NCBI GenBank assembly: GCA_903938205.1
Contig: CAJACJ010000068.1
Location: forward strand, 1 to 6,699
Reading direction: 5' to 3'
DNA: 6,699 nt
From: an uncultured bacterium
GTDB taxonomy: Bacteria; Planctomycetota; Phycisphaerae; Phycisphaerales; SM1A02
The stretch's first letter is position 1. The number at the start of each line of letters is the position of its first letter. A program made the translations under genes and the position numbers. Of this stretch, positions 6,481-6,699 are shown piece after piece. The notes under the pieces are model-generated. The model was not told where the DNA came from. It did not search any database and saw only the letters and a list, made by a program, of their open reading frames with translations.

Positions 6481-6699
6481 TTAGCCACCGTTGAAGACTC
6501 TGTCTGCAAGGCTTTGCGCGTTATCGCCAACGGCTGTGATGTGTCCCAGCTTGCGACCGGCTCGCGGCGACTTGCCGTATATGTGCACGGCGACATTTTC
6601 AAGGTGCTCTGACATGTCCTTTTTCAAACTTTGACAATCGTTCAGCGCGACGGGTATTACGCCCACAAGATTGATCATGACAGACTTGTTGCGTAATGC
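6481..6699 (-). CDS. purK: C-terminal end of PurK, 5-(carboxyamino)imidazole ribonucleotide synthase (5' end outside window)
   Basis: The frame is open from the right edge to a TAA at 6483-6481, giving 72 visible residues of a longer protein. PurK is an ATP-grasp enzyme that carboxylates aminoimidazole ribonucleotide with ATP and bicarbonate in purine synthesis; PurE then rearranges the product. The visible part has the family's C-terminal hallmarks: SVMINLVGV, then AVHIYGKSPRAGRKLGHITAVG and a final helix (DNAQSLADRVF). The glycine- and basic-rich GRKLGH stretch is typical of the PurK C-terminal domain and nearly diagnostic. A Met at 6678-6676 is internal, because family resemblance continues upstream of it (ALRNKSV). 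The catalytic ATP-grasp part is outside the window. It converges on the Xer gene, with 13 bp between stops and no space for a separate terminator. Confidence 0.85.
   Translation of the reverse strand, partial: ALRNKSVMINLVGVIPVALNDCQSLKKDMSEHLENVAVHIYGKSPRAGRKLGHITAVGDNAQSLADRVFNGG

Overview
The window looks like ordinary chromosomal sequence of moderate GC from a free-living bacterium. Several proteins resemble versions I associate with Planctomycetota, possibly Phycisphaerae: the N-terminally extended HPWHG-type pyrophosphatase, the tricorn-like S41 peptidase tail, and a Xer recombinase with an enlarged N-terminal linker. That assignment rests on memory of family flavours and is only a moderate-to-low confidence guess.

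Layout, left to right. Bases 1-279 (+) are the 3' end of a tricorn-like S41 peptidase gene. It converges on a minus-strand block read from right to left: tRNA-Lys(UUU) at 5208-5136, a 1094-residue SNF2-family helicase (5095-1811), a SWIM zinc-finger protein (1814-921) and a family I inorganic pyrophosphatase (924-319). The three protein genes are joined by two 4-base ATGA stop/start overlaps. In each, a Shine-Dalgarno-like sequence lies in the last codons of the upstream gene, so they almost certainly form one translationally coupled operon. The tRNA ends only 40 nt before the helicase start, with no visible terminator between them, so the helicase mRNA may be cut out of a tRNA-led transcript.

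A 266-bp divergent intergenic region (5209-5474) separates the tRNA from a plus-strand Xer-type tyrosine recombinase (5475-6467). It holds two phased T-tracts, an imperfect 14-bp-arm palindrome and a 15-bp near-perfect palindrome just before the recombinase ribosome binding site. The recombinase gene converges on the 3' end of purK (purine biosynthesis), with 13 bp between the two stop codons.

Functionally, the SNF2 + SWIM pair is a known bacterial association, presumed to act on DNA or nucleoprotein, though its precise role is not established. Pyrophosphatase removes PPi made by polymerases and biosynthetic enzymes. Xer resolves chromosome dimers, and PurK makes a purine precursor. I see no CRISPR array, insertion sequence, phage gene or recognisable defence island. 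The least ordinary features are the SNF2-SWIM-PPase coupled triad led by a tRNA, and the palindromes upstream of the recombinase gene.
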